DNA from: Nymphaea colorata
Taxonomy: Eukaryota; Streptophyta; Magnoliopsida; Nymphaeales; Nymphaeaceae
NCBI RefSeq assembly: GCF_008831285.2
Contig: NW_022205263.1
Span: forward strand, 1-17,500
Length of the DNA stretch: 17,500 bases
Direction of reading: 5' to 3'
Part shown: positions 1 to 8,594 of the stretch, piece after piece
Position numbering within the stretch: the stretch's first letter is position 1
Layout: each line of letters begins with the position of its first letter
Made by a program: the position numbers and the translations under genes
The notes under the pieces: generated by a model
Told to the model about the DNA's origin: nothing
Databases searched by the model: none
Seen by the model: only the letters and a program-made list of their open reading frames with translations

Positions 1-1985
1 GGGGAGCGCGCTAGGGACTTGCCCAAACGCTCGGGTGTAGGTGGCACGCGGTTTGGTGAGGTGGCAGCCGCGTGGACTGGGCGAGACTCAAGTGGGACCT
101 AGTGGGACAGATGGCAGTCAGTAGGGTGATGACTGGACACGAGATGGCTGGGATGCGGACAGGTGGCGCGATGGAGGGCGAGACGTTAGGGTTTGACGCA
201 AGAAGAATACACCAAAAAGGAAAGCGGCGGGCTGAGGGTGCGAGCTGGGAGCTCGGGATCCCAGAGGGATTTTCGGAGGGGACTAGGCGAGCTGGAGAAG
301 ACACATGGCAGGCTACGAGGACAGGGTATGACGCGGGTTGACGGATGTGGGACACGTGTAGAAACGGAAGGCCAAGATGCGCGGTAGGAAGACTTACCAA
401 TTCGGGACCGGCGGCCAAGGGAGACGCGGGCCTTCACGCGCCGCGGCTAGGGTTAGCTCCTCGTCCAAATGACGCTGATGCCCTTCTCGAATCTGCAGGG
501 GCCTTTGGTGGCGGAGGGGCAAGACTGTCCTTTACGCCGGGAACAATGGTGGACGCCGGAAGTTGCAGCGGCGCTTAGCTCCGACCAGATTTCCGGCCGA
601 GGCGATTTCTGTCTTCTCACGGGCCGAATTTGCCCAAATTTGACTATGTTGATCAGCACGAAGAGGCGATTCCAATGCAGTAGTTTAGGGGACCAAACTC
701 GATATTGAACCGTGATTTTGAATCCTTAAGGCCGCTGGATTTCTTGCCAACTTCGATTTGGAGCCGACGGTGGAATTGATCTTTTTGTTGATACAGCCGT
801 CGTGAACCGTGAGGGGTGGCTTGGGTTGGTTCCTACGGATAGAAAACCGATTCCAAGCGGGGAAGAGAGTGCACCAAGGGAGGGGCACCGTAGATCCTCA
901 AACCAGTCACTCGGGTATGCCGAGCAAGGGGCCTAGGTCGCGGGTGAGGCTCCGGAAGCGAACAACTCCAAGCCGAATGGAAAAGTTCAATGATCCGAGT
1001 ACTAACCTTGATAAGCCGTCGAATCGAAGCTTTGGGGACTTCGATCTTCTCTTTTGCCGAACTCAGCCTTTCTTCTCCTTCGTGTTCAAGGGGAAGGCAC
1101 CAATGTTCGGGCTGTTGATCTTCTTCGTAGAGGCAAGCGTGGACGAGGAGGGATCACCGCCGGTGGGAGGGGATCCGCCTGGTTTGTCTTCCTTGAGGCC
1201 GAGGTCAACACGGACGACGGGGGCAAGGGGATTCGATGGGTGGAGACGCTCCTAACTCGGGTAGAGAGAGGGGGTCGAAGAGATGGAGTCCTCGAAGAGG
1301 AGAGAGAGCCAAAACTCGCAATGAGCCAAAATTCGATTTCCTCGATACAATTACAAAGGATCCAATACAATATATACAAAGAGAAAGTGATCCGGGATTA
1401 TCACGCGCGGATCCAAACCCAAAATCTAAAAAGCTCAAGGCGCTCGGCACAACCCGCCGGCTTAGGTCTTGACTTCGAATCTCAAAGGTGCCAAGTAAAA
1501 AAACGAGTTAACAAAAGCTTAGTACTAAAGTTAAAATAAACGCCTAAGTGCTAAAACGACTCCTTGAACCTTAAGAGCCCAAGGAGGGGGACCTCGTGAG
1601 GGTAAACGCCCTCACTTCGCATTTGGAGTATAAGGGCTCGGTCTGGTTGACCGAGCCATTCGCTTAAGACCTTTGGTCTTAGACGACCTCGCGGGTTGAG
1701 AAAGTCGGACTCGGTTTGGGTGCGTCTAGCCTACGCTCGGTGAGTTCTACAACTGGTTCAGTGTGACCCGGAGGTTCATCCTGTTCGAGCACCGTTGCGG
1801 ACTTGGCTGCTCCTCCCGCTCCTCCCACTGCAACCTGACCTGGTGCGTCGTTAGCCTCCTTAGGAGTTTCCTCGGCTAACTGATGCAAGGACCGAGCCCA
1901 CAAATCTGACGCTCTTCTACGCCTAATGCTTGACTCGGGCTGTTCGGCCTCGCCTGGGTCTGGACCATCTGGTAGGTCCGTAACA
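1..1985 (-). mobile_element. Partial LTR (LTR-L), diverged relative of the main element's LTR
   Basis: This stretch aligns over its whole length, with many substitutions and small gaps, to the part of the main LTR at about 3990-5906. By eye the similarity is roughly two thirds, clearly lower than between the two main LTRs. Shared landmarks are the block with ccgccggtgg near 1155, the TATA-like stretch near 1370, the gggacctcgtg block near 1588 and the terminal gtccgtaaca at 1976-1985. On the minus strand that end reads TGTTACGGAC, the same LTR start as in the main element. LTR-L is therefore a solo LTR, or an LTR of another element of the same superfamily, in the same orientation, running off the window at base 1. 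Small open frames here are not shared with the other copies and look accidental. Confidence 0.8.
1369..1376 (-). promoter_or_regulatory. TATA-like box in LTR-L
   Basis: The minus strand reads TATATATT here, about 610 bp into LTR-L. The matching place in both main LTRs, about 575-610 bp from the LTR start, keeps a TATATATT stretch although surrounding bases differ. Conservation between diverged LTR subfamilies supports a core promoter role. No transcript evidence is available. Confidence 0.4.
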
Positions 1986-2062
1986 ACACCCTTCGACCTT
2001 GCTGCCGTCCCTCGTGTGCCCTTTCTTCACTGCGAGCGGCCATTTTTTCTTGGTTCCGCGTG
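1986..2062. repeat. 77-bp spacer, inverted copy of 16681-16757
   Basis: This short block separates the start of LTR-L from the end of the main element's 3' LTR. Read on the minus strand it is identical, without gaps, to 16681-16757; the match extends two bases further (1984-2062 against 16681-16759, 79 bp). In the right copy the block ends in a purine-rich tract directly before a TG that looks like an LTR start. The left copy is therefore probably the end of the internal region of the same element family (X'), left between two LTR insertions. It does not match the base pairs on the other side of the main element, which are 18S rDNA. Confidence 0.85.
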
Positions 2063-2639
2063 TGTTAGGATCTCACCGCCTAGGCCAGAATAACCCGACC
2101 AGTGCGATCCTAAACTTCCCAGGACCTTCTTGAGGCCTATTCCAAAAACCGAAAAACCTAGGTAATTACACAAATGACCTACCCGGTCGGACAGGACCCC
2201 GGCGCAAAACCCAATAGGTAGGGAGATACACGTGTAGGTTACCCGAATCCCAAATCTACCTAACTAAGTCTGCTTACTACAAAACACTAACAGGGTCGTG
2301 AGGCCTTTACAATTCGCGAGCGATACAAGAGAACACTCAATCTCACTCACAAACCACGCAAACCACACTAACGTGCAACCACACCCAACAGAAGTAAATA
2401 GGTGGTCTGGCTCCTTGTGGTCGTGTCTCGGGCACAGTGCCCTTGAGGTACCTCACGGGGGAGCTAGGCCGAAGCCAAGGCTAAAACAGAAATGCTGGAA
2501 ATAAACTAATATGCTACCTAAGACTGAAAGCAAATCCCACCCGAAGCTACAAGGGGGATAGGAGACGATACCGGCCAAGGATCGCCCTTGGCGTAGCCGG
2601 ATAGGTCTCGGGGTGATGACCTGCCCCCGAGCACTGCAG

Positions 2640-3180
2640 CTCACAGAACAGGAAGACCAGCTGAGGCGTGCCTACACGTAGCCTGCCGCTCGGACTGACC
2701 GCTGCCTGAAGGCACTGACGGCAGGCCGCGCGCTGGTGGTCGGGTCGACTGCCGAGGTCTGGTCGCCGCTCGTTGGCTGTGGCCGCTGCGCTGTTGCCGC
2801 GATGGATCCTGCGGTGGCCGCGCTAACGTCGAGCCGAGACCGCTGCTGACACTCGCCGGGCCGAGGGGCAGAACGCGCGCCGAGAGCGAGGACGCTGTCT
2901 CGGTCTGCTACGGACGTGCCGTCGAGAATGCCGGGAGTGCTCGTCTGCTGTCTGGACAATGGCCGCCTGTCAGGACGAAGTCGCCTGTCGGCTGCCGACG
3001 ATGTGCTGCTGCTGCGCGCTGAAGACGACGGAACAGGGCCAGAAGGGCCGCCTGGATTGCCGCGGGGGGCTGCTGTCACAGCGACAGCGCCTACCTGCCT
3101 CACTCCGGAATGTGGCTCGGCCACGTGCGCCGGTGGATGCCGACGGAGAGGAAATGGCCGCTGTAAGGTCCGGCGAACCG
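2640..3180. other. GC-rich block inside the 3' LTR, open on both strands
   Basis: This block is visibly richer in G and C than its surroundings and holds overlapping open frames on both strands (minus 2672-3124, 150 codons rich in Ser, Arg, Ala and Pro; plus 2916-3185). The matching block of the other LTR (about 11980-12520) also stays open, and no gap separates the copies over 480 bases. However, the 28 substitutions produce about 17-18 amino acid changes in the minus frame, so there is no sign of selection for protein. High GC alone lowers stop codon frequency. I regard it as a non-coding leader or LTR segment. Confidence 0.5.
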
Positions 3181-3248
3181 GCTGAACCTAATCCTAGCTA
3201 AGGCTGGTTTGGCTGGGTTCGGATGGGCTCTACTAGGTGGTAGGTCTA

Positions 3249-3632
3249 GTCAAGCAGGTTCGGGTCAGGGTAGGCTTAGTCAAATGGGGTTTAGGTTCAG
3301 TCAAGGGCTGACCTAGCTAATAGGTTGGTCCAGTAGAGGAGGCTAAGGTCGAGCCTAAGCTCACGGTGCTGGTCAATGCTGACCAAGTGCGGAAGGTTCA
3401 ACTAACTAGGTGGTTGACTAAATGGACCGAGTCAGTGGGTCCTGGTCAAGTAGGTCAAGGGTCACTTGAGGTAGGCTCGAGTCACTAAGGGAGGCTACCA
3501 ACGAAGTGGGCTCGGTGGACTGGTTGACCTCGTTTAACTAAGGCTAAGGGTCAAGGACGATCCAGGTTGGCTCGGTAGAGGTTTAGCCTAGGTGCGGGTT
3601 CGGTGCAGGAGGTTGCCTAGTGGGTTCGGTTG
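3249..3632. promoter_or_regulatory. Cluster of GTCAA/TTGAC (W-box core) motifs, 3' LTR
   Basis: I count ten GTCAA or TTGAC cores in about 385 bp (near 3249, 3278, 3299, 3371, 3413, 3443, 3453, 3522, 3549, 3628), where fewer than one is expected by chance. TTGAC is the core of the W-box bound by plant WRKY factors. The segment also has a loose repetitive texture (ggtcaag, ggttgac, ctaggt), so the motifs may be decayed short repeats rather than selected sites. Confidence 0.4.
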
Positions 3633-5058
3633 ACTGGGTTGGTCTTACCCAGGGAATGCACCGATGCTTGCCACGTGGCAAGATGGACGGACACAACAGA
3701 AAGAGCTAGAAGAATGCTAGCTATTAGGAAATGAGCTCGAATTCTCGCCTAAGGTTAGGGAGAAATGCGACAAGGAAGGAGAAGAGATTGGGGCGAAGGG
3801 CCAGGTGGTGCTCTCGGTGAGCTCGGGTGATGCTACGGTTGAGATGGGGACACGTGGATCAGATCTACGATAGAGAGGAGCTGCGGATTAGGTCAAGATG
3901 AAAAGTAGGAAACGGTAGAGGAAGAATAGGCAAGGTGGCGCGAGGTGGAGGGTTTCCTAAGACTAGGAGGCAAGATCCGAGGGAATAGGGAAAGGGGATC
4001 TCGCAGGGCCTGGCTGGAGGACAAGTGGCGATACGCGGGACCAAGGTGGGTAGCTGGCAGGTGAGGTGGCAAGTGAGGTGGCGGAGGGCTGGCTCGGATT
4101 GCGACACGTGTCAAGATGAACGCGTGAGGATCCTTGCAACTTAGGGTTGACGCGGTGGAGATGGCGAGGAGCTGGAAGGGAGCTGCGGCGGCGGGATTGC
4201 TTCCTGATTTGAGGGAGCAGCTGATTGCGAGTTGATCCTGGATCAGGACAGATGGCAGCAGCTGGGACAAGGGCACAGATGACGGCTAGATGGTGGACAG
4301 GTGTCAAGAGAACGGCTGAGAGGAAACGAAGGTGGCCTTACCGGATTCGGATGCTTGGCCTCGTCGGAACCTTCCAATTCACGCCGGCGGCCAGAACTTG
4401 ATCCGAGAGTCCCGTGACCGATATACCCCTTTCAGAATTTAAATAAAACACTAGGGAAGAAGGGCAATTCGGTCCTTAACGCCGGAAATCAATGGCGACC
4501 ACCGGAATTAACAGCGATGGCCGGATTTACACGATTTTCCGGCGAGATTCAATCTCACTATGCAGCCATCAAAAGTCGCCCGATTTATATTATTTTGAAG
4601 CTCTTTGCAGGCGATTCTTTTAGGCTAATCAGCCGCTTCAGATCTCGTCCAGAAAGTAAGTTATTTTGACTTTTAAGCCTCTGGTCCGACTGATCCAAAG
4701 CAAGAGAACAGGCCGATAGAATCTGATTGAAACATTCTTTTCTTAATCTTCATCGGCCGATGCCTACTAAGGATAATCTTCGATTCAGATCGCGCGCGGA
4801 AGTGTAACTCAGTTAGAGCAGAATACGCCCGTGACTCCCTCTCGGGTATTCCGAGGAAGAACCGGGAGAGCGATGCGTTCTAAACGCACAACACAATCCA
4901 GCAGCACGAGAAGGATCGAATCTCCCCTATTCGGTGTCTATTGAAGCCGGCGGTGGATCCGTCGCCTTCAATGTTCCCTATGCTGGAATCGACCTCACAG
5001 TACCCTCGTGATCAGGGCAAAGGCACCGATTCCAGAACTTTGAAAAGCTCAAAGGGGT

Positions 5059-5064
5059 ACTTAC
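5059..5064 (-). other. Candidate 5' splice site (GTAAGT) in the LTR
   Basis: The minus strand reads AC|GTAAGT, a strong plant donor match. It lies about 265 bp downstream of the TATA-like box and is kept in the 5' LTR at 14431-14436. Only the 5' LTR copy would lie in the leader of a genomic transcript. No acceptor could be assigned. Confidence 0.2.
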
Positions 5065-5324
5065 GTGACAAGGGAGGGATCACCGCCGGTGGTGGAGATC
5101 CGCCGATGCCTTCTTCCTTATGCCTATGTCTCCGACGGCGGCTCTTCAAGGATTCTGGATCGGAAGCATCGTGGAGGTAGAGGACGCGAGGGGGGAGAAG
5201 ACGCCTGGTTCCGATGAACAAGGTGGGAGACGAGAGGGGAGAAGCCTCGGCGAGGAGAGAGAGGGTGCCACACCAAATGCCAATCTTGGATTAATTTTTC
5301 GATCCATTGTACATTGGTTTACAG

Positions 5325-5332
5325 AATATATA
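5325..5332 (-). promoter_or_regulatory. TATA-like box in the 3' LTR
   Basis: The minus strand reads TATATATTC about 575 bp into the LTR, followed downstream by a pyrimidine-rich CTCTCTCTCC stretch near 5255-5265. The arrangement is present in both main LTRs and partly in LTR-L, which suggests the core promoter and start region (U3/R boundary). Confidence 0.45.
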
Positions 5333-5906
5333 CAAAATATAATGCGAGCCCTAATTACATGTTAACCTAGCTCAACATAGTCTAATGTCAAAAATGCGCA
5401 AGGCACAACCCGCCTTGCTAGGTCTCTACTTCAAAACTCGAGTTAACTTAAATTAAGAGCAACATAAACGGCCTAGTGCCCAACTCAAAATTAAGCTAAA
5501 GTCCCTAAGCTTTGGACTTAGGGCGGGGACCTCGTGTGGGTTACCGCCCACACTTTGGAATTTGAGCACGGGTCAAGTCTGATTGACTCAGATCTGAACC
5601 TAAGCCTCTCGGCTTTAGATAGGCTCAAGCGTTCGGGAATTGGCTCACGCTCGGATTAGCTGATCAAGCTCGGTGAGCCTCGCAATAGGTTCTAGAACGC
5701 CTTGAGTTCCACCTGGTTCGAGCACTCTTTCGGACCTAGTTGCTCCTCCCACGCCGCCCGCTGCAACTGCTCAAGTGCTGACTTAGCCTCGCTTGGACTT
5801 CTTCGTTGCCTTACGATGTGCCCACAAGTCCGAGGCCTTTCCTTGGCCGACTGGTTCCGGCCTGATACGCCGAGCTGGGTCTGGACCTACATGTTGGTCC
5901 GTAACA

Positions 5907-5920
5907 GATTCCCCCTCCCT
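5907..5920 (-). promoter_or_regulatory. Polypurine tract of the main element
   Basis: On the minus strand AGGGAGGGGGAATC directly precedes the 3' LTR start TGTTACGG. A purine run touching the 3' LTR is the plus-strand primer site for reverse transcription. The stop codon that closes the chromodomain frame (5919-5921) overlaps its first bases, so there is essentially no 3' untranslated spacer between pol and the LTR. Confidence 0.85.
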
Positions 5921-6197
5921 AGAATGCGCTTGTCCTCGAGGTGGAGGAGGGAAAGCGATGAACCACTGACCCAAACTCTTCCCAAGAGGTTCCTCTGTCA
6001 GGCCCCTCCCATTCCACTAATACCTCATGCCGTGTTCTCCCTTGTCTCTGGACATATCTATGTTTAAGTATGCGATAGGGAGTGGGCAAGTTGTCCTGTT
6101 CCGGTATCTGCTCGATCCTGTAGGAAATCACCATGATGAGGCTTGAGCCTGGTGATATGAAAAACTGGGTGTACCATTGCTTCCCGTGGAAACCCAA
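5919..6197 (-). pseudogene. Pol C-terminus: chromodomain (frame-broken from integrase)
   Basis: The last part of pol. From about 6100 to 5935 the frame encodes a chromodomain: YRILKHRYVQ, then EVLVEWEG, then SWEEF and a final HRFP, which follow the chromodomain pattern of aromatic, acidic and W-x-x-W/SWE positions. In chromoviruses this domain follows the integrase and is thought to steer integration toward modified chromatin. The N-terminal ~30 residues of this open frame (before about 6100) are out of frame: in the adjacent frame the same DNA encodes the end of the integrase C-terminal domain (HPVFHITRLKP). A frame change therefore lies near 6090-6120. The stop at 5919-5921 abuts the polypurine tract. 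Confidence 0.8.
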
Positions 6198-6215
6198 GTC
6201 GATATGCAGCTTTTC

Positions 6216-6509
6216 CTACCTTCTGTAATACCGGAACGGTCCATAATACCTTGGTAATAGCTTAGAATAGGGTTGGCCCATTAATGATCTTTGCTTGAGG
6301 GGCAACCTCTTCAACCACACGTAATCACCCACTTCGAATTCTCGATCTTTACGCCCTTTGTTGTAGACCTGTCTCATCCTGTTCTGGGCTTTGGCAATGT
6401 TTTGCTTGAGTGAGTCCAGCACTTCCTCACGGGTGCGTAGCTCGCAGTCTACATTGTCGTCGTCTGCTGTACCTCCTTCATATCGGGGATACTTGGAGGA
6501 GGGTCCCAT
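6216..6509 (-). pseudogene. Pol fragment: integrase C-terminal region with GPY/F-type motif
   Basis: This frame carries a helical, charged stretch (EEVLDSLKQNIAKAQNRMRQ), then FEVGDYVWL and PRYYGPF, the SH3-like GPY/F module of Ty3/gypsy and retroviral integrases, which contributes to DNA binding and multimerisation. The frame then stops at 6216 just after GPF. The expected continuation (VLQKVGKAAYRL ... HPVFH) is present in another frame from about 6225 to 6110, so a base is missing near 6225. The join to the integrase core upstream is also broken, in a run of four C (minus strand) near 6484-6488. The first residues of this open frame before that point are spurious. Confidence 0.82.
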
Positions 6510-6790
6510 ACACCTTCATAAGGCGTCATCCCGGTTGACGAATGTAAACTGGTGTTATAAGACCACTCTGCCCAAGGTAAAATTTTACCCAAGTATGTGG
6601 TCGTTCTCCAGCAAAACACCTCAAATAGGTCTCTAGAGATCGATTAACGATTTCGCTCTGCCCGTCTGTCTGTGGGTGATGGGCTGTACTAAATTGAGCG
6701 TTGTACCCATAAGCTTCATGTACTCCTGCCAGAATGCGCTAAGGAAAATTGAATCCCTGTCACAAACGACTGATTGTGGCATCCGTGGAG
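6488..6790 (-). pseudogene. Pol fragment: rest of integrase catalytic core, in three frames
   Basis: No single open frame covers this stretch, but three short in-register pieces are recognisable. About 6772-6694 encodes [14 protein letters not shown] with the second catalytic Asp (codon 6759-6761). About 6690-6580 encodes [10 protein letters not shown] with the catalytic Glu (codon 6652-6654), then [10 protein letters not shown]. About 6578-6488 encodes WAEWSYNTS and TGMTPYE. With Asp87 of the upstream frame this makes a complete DDE set. Frame changes lie near 6770-6800, 6690 and 6578, each consistent with one or two lost bases. The enzyme would insert the cDNA copy into the host genome; as read here it cannot be made. 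Confidence 0.82.
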
Positions 6791-7197
6791 CTTTCCAACA
6801 TATTCTGGTACACGCTGGCCACCATTGGCCCTTGATACGACCTAGGCAAGGGAGCGAAGTGGCTGTACTTGGTCAGACGGTCCACTACCACTAGCACAGC
6901 TTCCTTGCCTTCAGAACGGGGCATGGCATCAATAAAATCCATGGTCACATCGGTCCATGGTTTGGCTGGTATGGGGAGGGGAACCAAGTGCCCTGGAGGT
7001 CTAATGGCCTCGTATTTTTCCCTCTGGCATACCAGGCAACTCCGGATGTACCTTTGTACCTCTGCCTTCATGCCACGCCACCAAAATTGGGCTTTAATTC
7101 TGCTTAGGGTTTTAGAAACCCCCTCATGACCCGCGGCAGGGGTGTCATGGAAATGACGCAGGAGTTCCTGCTTATGCCCAGACTCTGGAGGAACCAC
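6760..7197 (-). pseudogene. Pol fragment: integrase zinc-binding domain and start of the core
   Basis: This 145-codon frame begins just after the RNase H/connection part, in a different frame. It shows the HHCC zinc finger (His17, His24, Cys54, Cys57; motif ends SCLVCQ) and the start of the DDE core (WTDVTMDFID, first catalytic Asp at residue 87; VVVDRLTKYSHF). It loses register after about residue 133, where the expected core continues in another frame. The methionine at its start is not a real initiation codon, because the frame continues the upstream polyprotein across a break near 7195-7205. Confidence 0.88.
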
Positions 7198-8594
7198 TGC
7201 TCGGTTCTTCCTATATAATAGATTCCCTCTGATGTATAGAAGGGAATGGATCCTGGATGTTGTTCTGTTGATGCACGGATTAGCCTTATGGACTGATCTG
7301 CTTGCTGTTCCTGGGCTAACCTATCCCAAACATCAGTTTCCACTACCGAAAGAGTCATGAACTGCTCAGTCAATCGAGAGAGAGAATCGGCCGCTGTATT
7401 TTCCGGACCCTTTTTGTACTCTATTTCAAAATCGTATCCAAGCAGCTTTGCCAGCCATCGTTGTTGGGTAGGCGTGGATACTCTCTGCTTTAACATGTAC
7501 TTCAGAGAATTTTGGTCCGTCTTGACTGTGAATCTGCGCCCTATAAGGTAGGGTCGCCATTTCTCAACTGCTAGTACTATCGCTAGTAGTTCTTTCTCAT
7601 AAGTAGAGAGAGGCTTCGCTCTACTTGTGAGTGCCTTAGACATATAAGCGATAGGGTGGCCTCCTTGGCTGAGAACGGCCCCAATTCCAACCTCACATGC
7701 GTCCGTCTCTATTGTGAACTGCTGGTTGAAATCCGGAAGTGTCAGAACTGGCGCAGACATAAGGGCAAGTTTTAACTTTTCAAAGGCTGCCCTAGCCTTA
7801 TCCGACCACTGAAAGGCTCCTTTCTTGAGCATCTGGGTCAAAGGCTGTGCGATCAAACCGTATCCCTGTATGAAACGCCTATAGTACCCAGTCAAACCGA
7901 GGAATCCGCGGAGTCCTTTCAAGTCCTTAGGCAGTGGCCATTTCTGCATGGCTTCTAATTTTTTGGGGTCTGCCCGAACCCCTTGTTGGCACACTATGTG
8001 CCCTAGATAACCAATAGAAGGTTGTCCAAAGCTGCATTTGGACATCTTGGCGTATAATTGGTTATCTCTCAATACCTGAAGAGCAACTGCGAGATGCTTC
8101 TGATGTGATTCTTCAGACTGACTGTAAATCAAGATGTCATCAAAGAAAACTAAGATGAAATCGCGGAGGTACTGTCTGAAGACGTCGTTCATGCACCTCT
8201 GAAATGTTGCTGGTGCATTTGTCAGACCAAATGGCATGACGAGGAACTCGTAGTGCCCGTCATGTGTCCTGAATGCGGTCTTGGGGACGTCGTCCTTGTA
8301 CATACGAATTTGATGATAGCCGGCTCGTAAGTCGATCTTGGAGAAAATAGTTGCTCCGGCTAGTTCATCCAATAACTCGTCAATTACCGGTATGGGATGT
8401 CTATCCTTCACGGTGGCTTCATTCAAGGCGCGATAATCTACACAAAAGCGCCAGGTGTTGTCTTTCTTCTTCACAAGTAGGACCGGTGAAGAGAAAGGGC
8501 TGCTACTTGGTTGCACAATGCCACTTTCCAACATTTCTTTAACCAGACGCTCGATTTCAGCCTTCTGGTTATATCCATACCGATAGGGGCGCAC
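7104..8594 (-). CDS. pol: Pol fragment: reverse transcriptase and RNase H
   Basis: A 496-codon open frame that should be the continuation of the gag-protease frame, from which it is separated by one missing base near 8609-8612. RT fills about residues 1-290: [58 protein letters not shown] and the catalytic FFDD at 150-153. The thumb/connection ends with the tether (TGYYRRFI). RNase H covers about 291-405, with acidic residues Asp298 (TDAC), Glu333 (TYEKE), Asp360 (KTDQ) and Asp403 (AADSLSR). The usual key residues are all present and no stop interrupts the domain. After about residue 466 the frame is wrong: the integrase zinc finger continues in another frame, so the last ~30 residues are spurious. 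The first ATG is likewise internal to the polyprotein. The enzyme copies element RNA to cDNA inside the virus-like particle. Confidence 0.93.
   Translation of the reverse strand: MRPYRYGYNQKAEIERLVKEMLESGIVQPSSSPFSSPVLLVKKKDNTWRFCVDYRALNEATVKDRHPIPVIDELLDELAGATIFSKIDLRAGYHQIRMYKDDVPKTAFRTHDGHYEFLVMPFGLTNAPATFQRCMNDVFRQYLRDFILVFFDDILIYSQSEESHQKHLAVALQVLRDNQLYAKMSKCSFGQPSIGYLGHIVCQQGVRADPKKLEAMQKWPLPKDLKGLRGFLGLTGYYRRFIQGYGLIAQPLTQMLKKGAFQWSDKARAAFEKLKLALMSAPVLTLPDFNQQFTIETDACEVGIGAVLSQGGHPIAYMSKALTSRAKPLSTYEKELLAIVLAVEKWRPYLIGRRFTVKTDQNSLKYMLKQRVSTPTQQRWLAKLLGYDFEIEYKKGPENTAADSLSRLTEQFMTLSVVETDVWDRLAQEQQADQSIRLIRASTEQHPGSIPFYTSEGIYYIGRTEQWFLQSLGISRNSCVISMTPLPRVMRGFLKP

Larger units (their letters stand above)
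2063..5906 (-). repeat. 3' LTR of the main element
   Basis: A 3844-bp direct repeat of 11396-15314. Ends are TGTTACGGAC at 5906 (minus strand) and CCTAACA at 2063. Identity to the other LTR is high over most of its length: 28 differences and no gap over the 480 bases from 2641. It drops sharply around 3800-3990 and 4780-4945. From about 4780 to 5906 this copy is shorter than its partner, mostly through missing single bases. It contains a TATA-like box near 5330, a GC-rich block at 2640-3180 and a region rich in GTCAA/TTGAC at 3249-3632. No convincing protein is encoded. Confidence 0.93.

Noticed and set aside
2672-3124. LTR-encoded Ser/Arg/Pro-rich protein
   Set aside because: The frame is open in both LTRs, but most substitutions are amino acid changing and the end differs (150 versus 192 codons). 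High GC explains the lack of stops.
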